Shown piece after piece: positions 24,648-34,180 of a stretch of DNA of 38,501 bases (its first letter is position 1; the number at the start of each line of letters is the position of its first letter). The notes under the pieces were generated by a model, which saw only the letters and a list, made by a program, of their open reading frames with translations, was not told the origin of the DNA and did not search any database. The translations under genes and the position numbers were made by a program. The stretch is from Cobetia crustatorum (GTDB lineage: Bacteria > Pseudomonadota > Gammaproteobacteria > Pseudomonadales > Halomonadaceae), in the NCBI RefSeq assembly GCF_000591415.1, contig NZ_JEMF01000058.1, positions 1-38,501 on the forward strand, read 5' to 3'.

Positions 24648-25450
24648 ATGGATTTCTCGCTAGTATTGGTGATTGCCGTGGCGGTGGCTGGCGCGGTTTG
24701 GTTGGTGGACCTGATAGCGCTGCGTGGAAAGCGTAAGGCTCGGCTCGCAAGCGCCGAAGCGTCCATCGAAGGTGAGCTGGACGGTGAGTCGCGTCAGAAG
24801 TTGATGCGCGACCCCTGGCCGGTGGATTACGCCAAGTCGTTCTTCCCGGTACTGTTGCTGGTACTGGTGGTACGCTCCTTTGCGTATGAACCTTTCAGAT
24901 TCCTTCGGGCTCGATGCTGCCGACGTTGAAGATCGGAGATTTCATTCTGGTCAACAAGTACGACTACGGTCTGCGGTTGCCGGTCGTCAATACCAAGGTG
25001 TTGGAAGTTGGTGAGCCTGAGCGCGGTGATGTGATGGTATTCCGCTTCCCGGAAGACCCGTCGACCAATTTCATCAAGCGAGTTGTCGGATTGCCTGGCG
25101 ATACTGTTCGTTATGAGGGCAAGCAGCTCTACGTCAACGGCAAGTCCGTGGGTAAATCGATCAATGCGCGTAATGTCAGTGAGCAGCCCGGCGAGAATTT
25201 GCTGGACGAGACACTGGGGAAACACGCTCATCAAATCTACAATAATCCTCGAGACCCTGGCCCGCAGCTACGCGAAGTTCGGGTGCCGGAAGGTATGTAC
25301 TTCATGATGGGTGACAATCGCGATCACTCCAACGACAGTCGTTACTGGGGCTTTGTCCCGGAAGAGAACATCGTTGGCAAGGCGGTAGCGATATGGATGC
25401 ACTGGAAAGACGGGTTCCCTGACTTTTCCTCGGTACGCCTGATTCATTGA
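24648..25450 (+). pseudogene. lepB: Signal peptidase I, interrupted by a one-base frameshift at the active site
   Basis: Two frames together make a normal 267-residue LepB, the inner-membrane enzyme that removes signal peptides. The first (24648-24929) has both TM helices (LVLVIAVAVAGAVWLVDLIA and FFPVLLLVLVVRSFAYEPF). The second (ATG 24914) has LPTLKIGDFILVNKYDYGLR, the catalytic Lys region FIKRVVGLPGD, and the box E MMGDNRDHSNDSRYWG. At 24894-24898 TTCAG would need one more C (TTCCAG) to give the expected FQIPSGSMLP; the catalytic Ser codon (TCG, 24911-24913) is then in frame. As written the gene has no serine nucleophile in frame. LepB is usually essential, so a sequence error is the likeliest reason. 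A terminator-like hairpin follows. Confidence 0.9.
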
Positions 25451-25782
25451 TCAGTGCATTCACCGGGCCGCCGCAAGGCGGCCCGTTCGTGTTTGGCAGA
25501 GTCGCTTTTTTAGCAGCCTGCTGATCATTTCGACATGGGACGATGCGTCGTGCCTGCCATGTCAACCTGCTGTTCATCATGTTGGACCCGCAGCCACAAG
25601 CTGGCGGAGATCGCAGCTGACGAACATCGGATTGGGATGGTGGCAACCGGCAATTCCTCAAGCCGTGCTGGCTTCGGGCATCGCACAGCATGTCGAAGAC
25701 TACAGGCACCTGCAGAAATGACGGGTGCATCATTCGACAGGACGCCTACGGGCGTCAGCGATAAAAGAAAGTAGGGAGACCT
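25451..25782. other. Non-coding gap between lepB and rnc
   Basis: These 332 bases hold a terminator-like hairpin (25464-25485) and a small hairpin with GACGCC/GGCGTC-type arms at about 25740-25756, 25 bases before rnc. In Pseudomonas a DUF4845 gene lies here; I see no trace of it. A 79-codon frame (25535-25774) has no ribosome site and a Cys/Ser/Arg-rich, non-protein-like composition. Confidence 0.5.
25464..25485 (+). terminator. GC-rich hairpin after lepB
   Basis: A 9-bp stem of almost only G and C (25464-25472 with 25477-25485) with a GCAA tetraloop, 13 bases after the lepB stop. T-rich sequence follows but is interrupted; a six-T run comes only at 25505. Confidence 0.65.
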
Positions 25783-26475
25783 GTGAGTAGCACGCTGAAT
25801 GCCTTTATAAAGCGTATCGGCCATACCTTTGGTGATGCCAGTCTGCTGGAGCTGGCACTGACACATCGAAGCTACGGTGGTCAGAACAACGAGCGACTCG
25901 AATTTCTTGGCGATTCCATCGTCAATTTCTTGATTGCCGAAGCGTTGTTTCTGCGCTTTCCCCAGGCCCGTGAAGGCCAGTTGTCGCGCCTGCGCGCACG
26001 GCTGGTCAAGGGCCAGACCCTGGCTGAGCTCGGCCGTGAGTTCAATCTGGGTGAGAACCTGCGCTTGGGGTCCGGCGAGATGAAAAGTGGTGGTCATCGC
26101 CGTGAGTCCATCCTCGCCGATGCCGTAGAAGCCGTGATTGGCGCCATCTATCTGGATGCTGGCATGGCCGTCGTGCGTGAACACGTACTGCGCTGGTACG
26201 CCAGCCGTCTTGAAGCACTGAATCTTCAGGACACTCAAAAAGATCCCAAGACGCGTCTGCAGGAGTTTCTACAGTCGCGCCAGGCGGCATTGCCGCGCTA
26301 TGAGGTGACCAGCGTCGAAGGCGAAGCACATTCGCAGACCTTCAGCGTCGATTGCCACGTCGAGATGATCGACACTAATACCACCGGCGTCGGCTCTAGC
26401 CGTCGTCACGCTGAACAGCAGGCGGCCGAGTTCGCGCTGCAACTGCTCGAACCTGCCCGCGGAGCCCGCTCATGA
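25783..26475 (+). CDS. rnc: Ribonuclease III
   Basis: A 230-residue double-stranded-RNA endonuclease of normal length that processes rRNA precursors. The N-terminal endonuclease domain has the signature [15 protein letters not shown] with the catalytic Glu/Asp, and the second acidic pair in [17 protein letters not shown]. The C-terminal dsRNA-binding domain spans about residues 155-225 ([20 protein letters not shown], then [18 protein letters not shown]). It starts with GTG at 25783 behind a good AGGGAG ribosome site. The stop overlaps the era start (ATGA), the usual rnc-era coupling. Hairpins upstream could allow RNase III autoregulation as in E. coli, which is inference. Confidence 0.95.
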   Translation: MSSTLNAFIKRIGHTFGDASLLELALTHRSYGGQNNERLEFLGDSIVNFLIAEALFLRFPQAREGQLSRLRARLVKGQTLAELGREFNLGENLRLGSGEMKSGGHRRESILADAVEAVIGAIYLDAGMAVVREHVLRWYASRLEALNLQDTQKDPKTRLQEFLQSRQAALPRYEVTSVEGEAHSQTFSVDCHVEMIDTNTTGVGSSRRHAEQQAAEFALQLLEPARGARS

Positions 26476-27605
26476 GCCATACCCCAGAAAACGATTCCAC
26501 CTCGAGCGGCACGTCTGACGCTGCTGACGTCGCTAAAACTACTGATGTCGCCAGTGCGACTGATGCTATCGATGCTGATACGGGCGAAGCCTCTCAGCAG
26601 GCTGCTGATGTGCAAGACACCAGCGCTCAAGATGCTGATATGACAGAGCACGACACTGTAGAACATGACGTCGTAGAAGCGAGCCTGGAAGAACAGCCTC
26701 TGCCGGATACCCGCTGTGGCTTCGTCGCTATCGTCGGCCGCCCCAATGTCGGTAAATCGACCCTGATGAACCATATCCTGGGTCAGAAGGTGTCGATCAC
26801 TTCACGTCGTCCGCAGACCACACGCCACCAGGTGATGGGTATCCACACCGAAGGTGGCACACAGTGCGTGTTTGTCGACACCCCCGGGATTCACATCATG
26901 CAGCGCGATCGCAACAAGGCGATCAACCGTTACATGAACCAGGCTGCCACCCAGGCACTGCGTGACGTGGACGCTGTCGTCTTTATCGTCGACCGTACGC
27001 GCTGGATGGAAGAAGACCAGATCGTTCTCGAGAAACTGACCAACGTGAAGGCACCGGTCTTCTTGGTCGTCAATAAGATCGATTGGCTCAAGGACAAGAG
27101 TACTCTTGGCCCGTGGCTGAAGAGTCTGCAGGAACGTCGTGATTTTACCGCCATCATTCCGATGTCAGCCAAGCACGGTACCAACATTGATCTGCTGTTG
27201 GAAAACGTGATGGCGCATTTGCCGCAGGGCGAACACATGTTCGCGGATGACCAGATCACCAACAAGAGCTCGCGCTTCCTGGCCTCAGAGCTGGTACGTG
27301 AGAAGGTGATGCGTCAGCTGGGCGACGAGCTACCGTACCAGATGACCGTCGAGATCGAGGAATTCAAGACCGATCAGCGCGGCACATTGCACATCAGTGC
27401 GTTGATGATGGTCGAGCGTCAGGGCCAGAAAAAGATTCTGATCGGCGAGAACGGCGAGCGTATCAAGAATATCGGTCGCGAAGCGCGTCTCGAGATGGAG
27501 CGTGCCTTCGATGCCAAGATCATGCTCAACCTGTGGGTCAAGGTTAAGCGCGGCTGGTCCGATGACGAACGCGCTCTCAAGAGCCTTGGCTACAATCACG
27601 ATTAA
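26472..27605 (+). CDS. era: GTPase Era with an acidic N-terminal extension
   Basis: A 377-residue Era, about 75 residues longer than usual. The GTPase part starts near residue 80: G1 GRPNVGKST, then [18 protein letters not shown]3 DTPGIH, G4 NKID, G5 MSAK; the C-terminal KH domain carries [18 protein letters not shown] and [16 protein letters not shown]. Era binds the 3' end of 16S rRNA and helps mature the 30S subunit. The first 80 residues are rich in Asp, Glu, Ser, Thr and Ala (for example [19 protein letters not shown]) with a single Lys before Arg81, and are probably disordered. The start is fixed by the ATGA overlap with rnc; an internal ATG (26640) would still leave a 25-residue extension. 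Confidence 0.94.
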   Translation: MSHTPENDSTSSGTSDAADVAKTTDVASATDAIDADTGEASQQAADVQDTSAQDADMTEHDTVEHDVVEASLEEQPLPDTRCGFVAIVGRPNVGKSTLMNHILGQKVSITSRRPQTTRHQVMGIHTEGGTQCVFVDTPGIHIMQRDRNKAINRYMNQAATQALRDVDAVVFIVDRTRWMEEDQIVLEKLTNVKAPVFLVVNKIDWLKDKSTLGPWLKSLQERRDFTAIIPMSAKHGTNIDLLLENVMAHLPQGEHMFADDQITNKSSRFLASELVREKVMRQLGDELPYQMTVEIEEFKTDQRGTLHISALMMVERQGQKKILIGENGERIKNIGREARLEMERAFDAKIMLNLWVKVKRGWSDDERALKSLGYNHD

Positions 27606-27699
27606 ATGTTCGTGAATCACGCCGGATCAGCCTGCGCCTCACTGCTCTGGTGCAATGGATGGCTATCCACCGCGTGGCACGATTTATCATGACCGACCG

Positions 27700-27726
27700 G
27701 CGCAGAAGGCTTTCTGTCTTCTGCGC
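27700..27726 (+). other. Hairpin in the era-recO spacer
   Basis: A 9-bp perfect stem (27700-27708 with 27718-27726) in the 140-base gap, ending 20 bases before the recO start. No T-run follows. It may tune recO expression or RNA stability. Confidence 0.4.
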
Positions 27727-27745
27727 CTGATGCGAGCTCTGCCTG

Positions 27746-28462
27746 ATGACGCCGCAACCGGCCTTTCTGTTGCACCGCAAGCCCTACCGCGAAACCAGTG
27801 CCATGATCGAGCTATTGACGCTCGAGCATGGTCGCGTGCGTGCTGTTGCGCGTGGCGTACAGCGCCCGGGTAGCAAGTCACGTTCGCGACTACAGCCGTT
27901 CACGCCTCTGCATGTCACCTGGCGAGGCGAGAGTGATCTCAAGACGCTCAACCTGATGGAGACCGGCGGTAGTGCCAGTCTCTTGGCGGGCGAAGGCTTG
28001 CTATGTGGTTTCTACGCCAACGAGTTACTGACACGCACCTTGCCGATAGAAATGCCGGTACCACAGCTGTTCGCGCTCTATTCGTTGACGTTGGACGAGA
28101 TTGCACTGCCGGCAAAGCGGGCTCCCGCGCTACGGCGATTGGAATACAGCCTGCTGGAAGCCCTTGAGCAGCTGCCACAGTTCCGTACGTTGGAAGACGA
28201 GATGCTGGCGCCCGATGTGCGCTATGACTATGTGGTCAGCGAGCGGCGGTTTCGTGCTCAGCCGGAGGGTGCTCGCGGTGTCGAGGGGCGTGCGCTCAAG
28301 TTGTTGGCCAGTGAAGACTGGGGGCATGTCGGATTGGCGCGTGAGAGTCTGTGGTTGGCGCGTCGCGCGCTTGCTCCATTGCTGGGTAATCGTCCGCTAC
28401 GTTCGCGTGAACTGATGATGCAATTGACGGCAAGGCGTCGTGAGAGCCGTCAGGGTGCTTGA
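27746..28462 (+). CDS. recO: DNA repair protein RecO
   Basis: A 238-residue RecO, the mediator that loads RecA on SSB-coated gaps together with RecR and anneals complementary strands. The N-terminal OB fold has the typical opening PAFLLHRKPYRETSAMIELL, with LEHGRVRAVARGVQRPGSKS and LQPFTPLHVTWRGESDLKTL. The helical C-terminal part contains FYANELLTRTLPIEMPVPQL and the LFALYSLTLDEIA stretch. The zinc cysteines found in some RecO proteins are absent, as in other gammaproteobacteria. It keeps the conserved order rnc-era-recO-pdxJ. The ribosome site is weak. Confidence 0.93.
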   Translation: MTPQPAFLLHRKPYRETSAMIELLTLEHGRVRAVARGVQRPGSKSRSRLQPFTPLHVTWRGESDLKTLNLMETGGSASLLAGEGLLCGFYANELLTRTLPIEMPVPQLFALYSLTLDEIALPAKRAPALRRLEYSLLEALEQLPQFRTLEDEMLAPDVRYDYVVSERRFRAQPEGARGVEGRALKLLASEDWGHVGLARESLWLARRALAPLLGNRPLRSRELMMQLTARRRESRQGA

Positions 28463-28565
28463 GTCATGAGTCTTGTGTCATGAGACGTGCGGCTAGTCTG
28501 TACTTCATACAAGATGTCATCTTGTAACAAAATATATTCGTGTCATCCATTTCAAGGAGCTGACC

Positions 28566-29387
28566 ATGCATCCGCTGCGTATCCTGCTCGGGGTCAACAT
28601 TGACCACATCGCCACTCTGCGTCAGGCCCGTGGTACTCGTTATCCCGACCCCGTGCAAGCTGCTCTGGTGGCTGAAGAGGCCGGTGCTGACGGGATTACC
28701 GTTCACCTGCGTGAAGACCGTCGTCATATTCAAGAGCGTGATGTGCGTATCCTCGCTGAGGTGCTCAACACGCGTATGAATCTTGAGATGGCCGTCAGTG
28801 AAGAGATGCTGGCACTGGCGGAAGACGTGCGTCCGGCCAATGTGTGCCTGGTGCCGGAAAAGCGTGAAGAGTTGACCACCGAAGGCGGACTGGATGTCGC
28901 GGGTGATCTGGCGCGTATCAGTGCTGCCTGTGAGCGTCTGGCGGCAGCGGGCTGTGAAGTCTCGTTGTTCATCGATCCTGAGCCCGCGCAGATTCGTGCG
29001 GCGTTCGAGGCGGGTGCTCCGGTCATCGAGCTGCATACCGGCGCCTATGCGGATGCCAGTGGCGAAGCCGCGCGTATTGAATTCGAGCGTATCGCCGCTG
29101 CCGCAGAACTGGCCAGCGAGCTGGGGCTGATCGTCAATGCCGGCCATGGCCTCAACTATCACAACGTCGAGGCGATTGCCGGTATCTCCGGACTCAACGA
29201 ACTGAATATTGGCCATGCGATCATCGCACGCGCCATGTTCGTGGGCCTGAAGGATGCCGTCGTCGAGATGAAGCGCCTGTGCATTGCTGGTCAGGAAGCG
29301 GGATTGATGGCCGCATTGGATGCACATGACCACGATCATGAAGAAGATGATCATGAGCATGTACAGGGCTCGGGCTGCTGCGGATGA
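28566..29387 (+). CDS. pdxJ: Pyridoxine 5'-phosphate synthase with a His-rich C-terminal tail
   Basis: A 273-residue PdxJ, the TIM-barrel enzyme that makes pyridoxine 5'-phosphate from deoxyxylulose phosphate and 3-amino-2-oxopropyl phosphate. Conserved segments are all visible: [95 protein letters not shown] and [17 protein letters not shown]. The body ends near residue 245; about 20 extra residues follow, with [12 protein letters not shown] then GSGCCG (29325-29384), unlike the usual end and reminiscent of metal-binding tails. The start has AAGGAG 7-8 bases upstream. It overlaps acpS by 4 bases (ATGA). Confidence 0.94.
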   Translation: MHPLRILLGVNIDHIATLRQARGTRYPDPVQAALVAEEAGADGITVHLREDRRHIQERDVRILAEVLNTRMNLEMAVSEEMLALAEDVRPANVCLVPEKREELTTEGGLDVAGDLARISAACERLAAAGCEVSLFIDPEPAQIRAAFEAGAPVIELHTGAYADASGEAARIEFERIAAAAELASELGLIVNAGHGLNYHNVEAIAGISGLNELNIGHAIIARAMFVGLKDAVVEMKRLCIAGQEAGLMAALDAHDHDHEEDDHEHVQGSGCCG

Positions 29388-29761
29388 TTGTTGGTATAGG
29401 CACGGACATAGCGCGAATCGAACGCTTCGAAGTGGCCATGGCACGACATGGCGAGCGCTTTGCCCTCCGCCTGCTCGGCGCTGAAGAGCTTGAGCGCTTT
29501 GTCGGGCATTCGCAGCCGGCGGCGTTTCTGGCCAAGCGTTTTGCGGCCAAGGAGGCCTTTGTCAAGGCGCTAGGCACTGGATTGCGTCAGGGCATGCGCT
29601 TTACCCAGATTCAGGTAGTCAATGATGCGCTGGGCAAGCCGTCATTTCTGCTCTCTGATGAAGCCGAAACGCTGACGGCACGTGCCGGCATTCGTCATTT
29701 GCACCTCTCGATCAGTGACGAGCGTGATCAAGCCATCGCTTTTGTCGTGCTGGAACGATAG
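29384..29761 (+). CDS. acpS: Holo-[acyl-carrier-protein] synthase
   Basis: A 125-residue phosphopantetheinyl transferase that attaches the 4'-phosphopantetheine arm of CoA to the acyl carrier protein of fatty-acid synthesis. The two family motifs are clear: [12 protein letters not shown] near the N-terminus (metal-binding Asp) and [16 protein letters not shown] in the middle (metal-binding Glu). The C-terminus [19 protein letters not shown] is also typical. The length is standard for AcpS. It is translationally coupled to pdxJ by ATGA, as in many Proteobacteria, and is closed by the hairpin at 29781-29828. Confidence 0.95.
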   Translation: MIVGIGTDIARIERFEVAMARHGERFALRLLGAEELERFVGHSQPAAFLAKRFAAKEAFVKALGTGLRQGMRFTQIQVVNDALGKPSFLLSDEAETLTARAGIRHLHLSISDERDQAIAFVVLER

Positions 29762-29780
29762 TGATATAGCGGTAGCATGA

Positions 29781-29828
29781 AAACGACAACGCCACCCCGC
29801 CTTACGGCATCGGGTGGCGTTGTCGTTT
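29781..29828. terminator. 17-bp hairpin between acpS and barA (convergent)
   Basis: Arms 29781-29797 and 29812-29828 are perfectly complementary. AAA on the left and TTT on the right make it symmetrical, able to end both acpS (plus) and barA (minus). The outer core AAACGACAACGCCACC matches the hairpins at 670-704 and 10848-10907. Confidence 0.85.
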
Positions 29829-29864
29829 ATGGCCTCTGATGCCATGGCACGGTTATGCCTGAGA

Positions 29865-32800
29865 CTATTCGTCAGAAGGGGAGGCTCCAGAAGGGGCGGC
29901 TCCAGAAGGGGCGGCCTCGGCAGAGGAAACGACCGCATTGTCAGGTGTGGCCAGTAGTGTCTGGCCCTCGGCTGTCTCGGCCCAAACCTCGAGGCTCGCG
30001 ATGGCGGCAAACAGTGCATCGACATCGCTTTCCAGCTGGGAGAGTCCGCTGACGCGAATGCGCGTTTCAAGTGCCTCGACCAACAAGGCAAGGCGCGGCA
30101 CGCCACAGTAACGACAGGCGCCGTTCAAGTAGTGCACACCCTCCACCATGGCGTCGTTATCACGGCTTTCCCAGGCATTGCGGATGCGCGCTTCGCTGTC
30201 TGGCAGGCTCTGAATCAATAGTCCCAGCATTTCCAGCGCGAGTGCCTCTCGGCCACCAGCCATTTCAATACCCAGTGACATGTCGACCACAGGGAGTTCT
30301 GCATCCTGCTCTATCGCCGCTGGTGCCACCACGGTAGCCGCCACCGTGGAAGCTGGTGCAGAGCGGTAGGTAGAGGACGAGTAGCCACGATAATGGCTAG
30401 CTGTCGGGGGAGGACTCAGCGTAATACCCAGATGACGACTCAGCATGTTGGCGAGCAGGCCCTCATCAATTGGCTTGATGAGGTAATCGTCCATGCCTTC
30501 TGCCAGCAGCTCACGGCGCTCATGTGCTAGCGCATGTGCTGTCAGTGCAATGACCGGCAGATGGCCATGTCCTTCGCGACGCTGATGGCGCAATGCATGA
30601 GTGGCTTCCAATCCATTCATGCCTGGCATTTGGATATCCATCAATACGGCGTCCAGTGGCTGTTGCTGGGCAAGGGCCAACGCCTCTTCACCGCTTTGAG
30701 CCGCGAGGGTATCCAGACCCATGTCGGTGAGCAGCTCCTCTGCCAGCAGGCGATTGGAAGGATTGTCGTCGACCACCATGACGCATTTACGCGGCAATGG
30801 TGAGGCAGGCTGCTGCACGGAGGCACTAGCCGTGCCTGCTGAATGGGCACTGAGTGACGTGCTTCGCGTTGGCTCAGGCGCCATGCCCGCTGTTGTCATG
30901 TCTGCTGCAGGTTGCATGATGCTCGAGGGCAGGCGTGCTGAGGATGAGGCATTGCCCAGCGGTATGAATGGCGAGGCATCCTGTAGGCTGGATGAGTCAC
31001 GCCTAGGCGAATGCAATAGATTGGCTAGCTTATGACGCATCTGAAGTCGAGTGACGGGTTTGCTGACGATTTCGTCGATGCCGTAATGCTGCAGGTTCTC
31101 GGCATTGGCCGGTAGCGGAGCATTAAGTAGGCCCAATACGCGACAGGGTAGATGCTTGAGTCGCTGCCCCCACTCATCAAGACGCTTGAGGTCACTGCTT
31201 TCCAGTGCGACGACGACGAGGTCTGGCTGCTCGTCGATACCGACCAGTTCCAATGACCAGCGTGTCAACAGGTAACTGAGCGCCCTGCGTGTCGCTGAGT
31301 GAGGCTCAATCAGGCAGATGCGCTGATGATCGAACACCACCTCACGTGGACGCTCTTCAATGCTGCTGATGGCGACAGGAACGCTGAACAGGAAGGTGGA
31401 GCCGTGCCCCGGCAGGCTTTCTACCTGGATTTCGCCGCCCATCTGCTCGACCAGGCGTTTGGATATCATCAGTCCCAGCCCGGTACCGCCAAACTGACGC
31501 GCGCGTGACGGATCACCTTGAGAGAATGCCTGGAATAGGCGATTACGCTGAGCGCCATCCATGCCGATGCCGGTGTCAGCGACGGCAATCTTGAGTCGTG
31601 TGCTGCTGCCAGATAAATCATCGACCATCACGCGCACGATGACCTCACCGCGCTCGGTGAACTTGACCGCATTGGCGACGAGATTGGTGACCACCTGCTT
31701 GATGCGCAGTGGGTCGCCTTCGAAACGCTGGGGAACATCGTCATAGACTAGGCCCAGCAGGTGCAGATTTTTGCGATGTGCCTCGGGGGCGTGCATCGCC
31801 AGCACTTCCTCGATCAGTGGCTCGATATCCATCTGGACCTTTTCGAGCTCAAGTTTGCCTGCTTCGATCTTGGAAAAATCGAGAATGTCATTGATCAGTG
31901 ACATCAACGACGTAGACGCATTTTGCATGTGCCCCAGCCAATCGCGTTGGCGATTATCGAGATCACTACGCCCTAGCAAGTTGCTGAAGCCGATGATGCC
32001 GTTGAGCGGCGTACGGATTTCATGGCTCATGTTGGCCAGAAACTCTGACTTGATACGATTGGCTTCCAGTGCTTTGCGTCGCGCCATGTCCAGCTCGATA
32101 TTCTTGATCTCGACCGTTTCCATGGATTCGTGCAGGTCTAGCGTCGTCTGCTCAATCTGGTCCTGCATATCTTCTCGAGCGCGCTTGAGCTGATCAACAC
32201 TCAGGTTGTAATGCTCGGCTAGCTCGCTCATGTCGTCATTGCCGTGTATGGGCAGGTGTTGGTGCGTCTCACCGCGTGCCAGTCGTGTCATGGCCTCGCT
32301 GATGTCATGTAGGGGTAGCAGCATCTTGCGCGATGCATGGTAGGCAAACAGCAGTAGCCCAAGCCCGAACACCAGGTTCGCTAATCCGTAGCCGACCAGC
32401 AGCTGATAACGATGCAGTACGAGGCGCGTATCGGAGGCCTCCAGCACCAGCCATGACATCTGCTCGCCGCGCCTAGCTTCGCGCCATGGGTCGATCACCG
32501 GCATCACTAGTACCAGTGCTGTCTGCGATGCGGGATAGGCATCGCTCTCCAGCATGGTCTTGGTGTCCGGACGCTGACTCGGGCCGAGGTGCAAAAGAGT
32601 GCCGCCGCTTGAGGTACGCAAGCTGAGCCCGCGCACATCCCGTTGGTCGATCAACATCTGAGCCTGTTCGTGCAAGCGCTGGTCATCAGCATCCAGGGCG
32701 GCGTTGGCCAGTCCCGGCATTATCGCCTGCATGCTGGCCTGAAGGCGCTCCATCATGGCGATTCGCTCACGGCTGGTCTCGCGGTCGACCACATACAGAC

Positions 32801-32867
32801 TGAACAACAGGCTCGTGGCGAGGGGCAGTAGAAGCAGAGCAAGCTGAAATCGGGTTCTAAGCAGCAT
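29865..32867 (-). CDS. barA: Hybrid sensor histidine kinase BarA/GacS
   Basis: A 1000-residue tripartite sensor kinase. It has TM1 ([19 protein letters not shown], 9-27), a periplasmic sensor region, TM2 (about 157-176), HAMP (about 180-230), HisKA with phospho-His282 ([15 protein letters not shown]), HATPase (NAVKF, DTGIGM, GGTGLGL), a degenerate REC-like domain (about 510-620), a true receiver with Asp744 ([13 protein letters not shown], Lys in YLIKPID) and a C-terminal Hpt with His912 ([17 protein letters not shown]). It signals to UvrY/GacA, which drives CsrB-type small RNAs. In the Hpt domain the usual His/Lys two before Gly is Asn. A Ser/Ala-rich linker (624-690) precedes the receiver, and the C-terminus ends in a tandem PSGA repeat. 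Single gene, convergent with acpS. Confidence 0.95.
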   Translation of the reverse strand: MLLRTRFQLALLLLPLATSLLFSLYVVDRETSRERIAMMERLQASMQAIMPGLANAALDADDQRLHEQAQMLIDQRDVRGLSLRTSSGGTLLHLGPSQRPDTKTMLESDAYPASQTALVLVMPVIDPWREARRGEQMSWLVLEASDTRLVLHRYQLLVGYGLANLVFGLGLLLFAYHASRKMLLPLHDISEAMTRLARGETHQHLPIHGNDDMSELAEHYNLSVDQLKRAREDMQDQIEQTTLDLHESMETVEIKNIELDMARRKALEANRIKSEFLANMSHEIRTPLNGIIGFSNLLGRSDLDNRQRDWLGHMQNASTSLMSLINDILDFSKIEAGKLELEKVQMDIEPLIEEVLAMHAPEAHRKNLHLLGLVYDDVPQRFEGDPLRIKQVVTNLVANAVKFTERGEVIVRVMVDDLSGSSTRLKIAVADTGIGMDGAQRNRLFQAFSQGDPSRARQFGGTGLGLMISKRLVEQMGGEIQVESLPGHGSTFLFSVPVAISSIEERPREVVFDHQRICLIEPHSATRRALSYLLTRWSLELVGIDEQPDLVVVALESSDLKRLDEWGQRLKHLPCRVLGLLNAPLPANAENLQHYGIDEIVSKPVTRLQMRHKLANLLHSPRRDSSSLQDASPFIPLGNASSSARLPSSIMQPAADMTTAGMAPEPTRSTSLSAHSAGTASASVQQPASPLPRKCVMVVDDNPSNRLLAEELLTDMGLDTLAAQSGEEALALAQQQPLDAVLMDIQMPGMNGLEATHALRHQRREGHGHLPVIALTAHALAHERRELLAEGMDDYLIKPIDEGLLANMLSRHLGITLSPPPTASHYRGYSSSTYRSAPASTVAATVVAPAAIEQDAELPVVDMSLGIEMAGGREALALEMLGLLIQSLPDSEARIRNAWESRDNDAMVEGVHYLNGACRYCGVPRLALLVEALETRIRVSGLSQLESDVDALFAAIASLEVWAETAEGQTLLATPDNAVVSSAEAAPSGAAPSGASPSDE
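29873..29917. repeat. Three tandem 15-base repeats in the 3' end of barA
   Basis: The unit CAGAAGGGGCGGCTC occurs three times in a row at 29873-29887, 29888-29902 and 29903-29917 with one or two changes. It is in frame and encodes the Pro-Ser-Gly-Ala-rich end of BarA, so copy number could vary without breaking the gene. Confidence 0.85.
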
Positions 32868-33199
32868 GGCAATCCATCGTGACAGGGCAGGCAGTCGAGA
32901 TCGGCCTGCTGGATAATGATGAACGATGACGGAGACCGTACGAAAACGGCGCGCGCCGCAAGAGGAAAAACCACGTCAGCCAGTGGTTGGCACTGCCGAC
33001 GATCATGATCGGCCCAGCATACCCTCCGGACTTGAGCGATGCGATGGTCACCGCCCTGACAGGGGTGAGCGGGAGCGATATACTGCGCGCATCATCTACA
33101 TCCCGACGCGGCCCCCCGGTCGTCAATAGTCATGATGTCAGCGGCCTGACTCGCTGTTATCTGACTGTCCGGACGCAGCGTCTTTGGAGTCTGCCCCTC
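32868..33199. other. Divergent intergenic region between barA and cysM
   Basis: These 332 bases hold a good promoter for cysM (33056-33084). The cysM frame is open upstream to 32987, but that part has no ribosome site and an unlikely composition. I could not place a promoter for barA. Confidence 0.5.
33056..33084 (+). promoter_or_regulatory. Sigma-70 promoter for the cysM operon
   Basis: CTGACA at 33056-33061 and TATACT at 33079-33084 are exactly 17 bases apart. Both boxes are near consensus. It predicts a leader of about 110 bases before cysM and probably serves cysM-rlmD, and perhaps relA-mazG. Confidence 0.6.
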
Positions 33200-34180
33200 A
33201 TGTCTCATTTCCGCGAATCCACTGGGTCCGCCGGGTCTCCCGTTGCAGAGTTTCCCAGCCTTGCCGAGATTGTCGGCAATACGCCACTGGTCCGCCTGAC
33301 GCGGATCTCGGCAGGCCGCAATAACGTATTGCTAGCCAAGCTCGAAGGTCACAATCCGGCTGGCTCCGTGAAGGATCGTCCGGCGCTTTCCATGTTCACA
33401 GAAGCCGAAGCACGTGGCGACATCACGCCGGGTGACATCCTGGTCGAAGCGACCTCCGGTAATACCGGTATTGCGCTCGCCATGACGGCGGCCATCAAGG
33501 GGTATCACATGACCTTGATCATGCCGGCCAGTGCCTCTCCCGAACGCAAGCAGGCCATGGGAGCTTACGGCGCAACGTTGATTGAAGCCGACAACATGGA
33601 GCACGCCCGTGATCTCGCCGAAGCAATGATCGCGCGTGGCGAGGCCAAGGCGTTGGATCAATTTGCCAATGAAGACAATCCGCTGGCGCATTATCGCACC
33701 ACCGGCCCTGAGCTATGGCAACAGACCCATGGGCGCATCACGCACTTTGTGTCTTCCATGGGTACGACAGGCACGATCATGGGCACTTCGCGTTATTTGA
33801 AGGAGTGTAATTCCGAGATCGAGATTGTCGGCCTACAACCTGCAGACGGCGCGAGCATTGCGGGCATTCGTCGCTGGCCCACTGAATATATGCCGCGCAT
33901 CTTCGATGCCACGCGCATTGATCGCACGTTGGATATCGAACAGCACGAGGCTGAAGTCTGCATGCGGCGATTAGCGCGTGAAGAAGGCATCCTTGCCGGT
34001 GTTTCTTCCGGCGGCGCACTTGCAGGCGCACTCAAGGTTGCCGAACAGGTCGAGAACGCCGTTATCGTGTTCATCGTCTGTGATCGTGGCGACCGTTATC
34101 TCTCGACAGGCCTTTATATGAACGATGTTACTGACACGAGCACTGACAAGACCAGTATGACAACAGGAGAGTCTTCCTGA
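33200..34180 (+). CDS. cysM: Cysteine synthase B (O-acetylserine sulfhydrylase)
   Basis: A 326-residue PLP enzyme of the cysteine synthase family. The PLP lysine lies in HNPAGSVKDRPAL, the phosphate-binding loop is EATSGNTGIALA, and the opening PSLAEIVGNTPLVRLTRI is typical. VSSMGTTGTIMGTSRYLKE and the short EIEIVGLQPADGASIAGIRR stretch point to the CysM branch, which can use thiosulfate as well as sulfide. The start at 33200 (MSHFREST) has GGAG about 10 bases upstream. Its stop overlaps the rlmD start by one base (TGATG). The C-terminal 15 residues are Asp/Thr/Ser-rich. In Pseudomonas, too, cysM lies between gacS and rlmD-relA. Confidence 0.93.
   Translation: MSHFRESTGSAGSPVAEFPSLAEIVGNTPLVRLTRISAGRNNVLLAKLEGHNPAGSVKDRPALSMFTEAEARGDITPGDILVEATSGNTGIALAMTAAIKGYHMTLIMPASASPERKQAMGAYGATLIEADNMEHARDLAEAMIARGEAKALDQFANEDNPLAHYRTTGPELWQQTHGRITHFVSSMGTTGTIMGTSRYLKECNSEIEIVGLQPADGASIAGIRRWPTEYMPRIFDATRIDRTLDIEQHEAEVCMRRLAREEGILAGVSSGGALAGALKVAEQVENAVIVFIVCDRGDRYLSTGLYMNDVTDTSTDKTSMTTGESS

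Noticed and set aside
25535-25774. A 79-codon frame between lepB and rnc
   Set aside because: No ribosome site, Cys/Ser/Arg-rich composition and no likeness to DUF4845, the protein expected here.
28464-29444. A 326-codon open frame antisense to pdxJ
   Set aside because: Shadow of pdxJ codon usage; no ribosome site and no recognisable domain.
32987-33199. N-terminal extension of cysM by 71 codons
   Set aside because: It overlaps a strong promoter at 33056-33084 and has no ribosome site; the family start fits the ATG at 33200.
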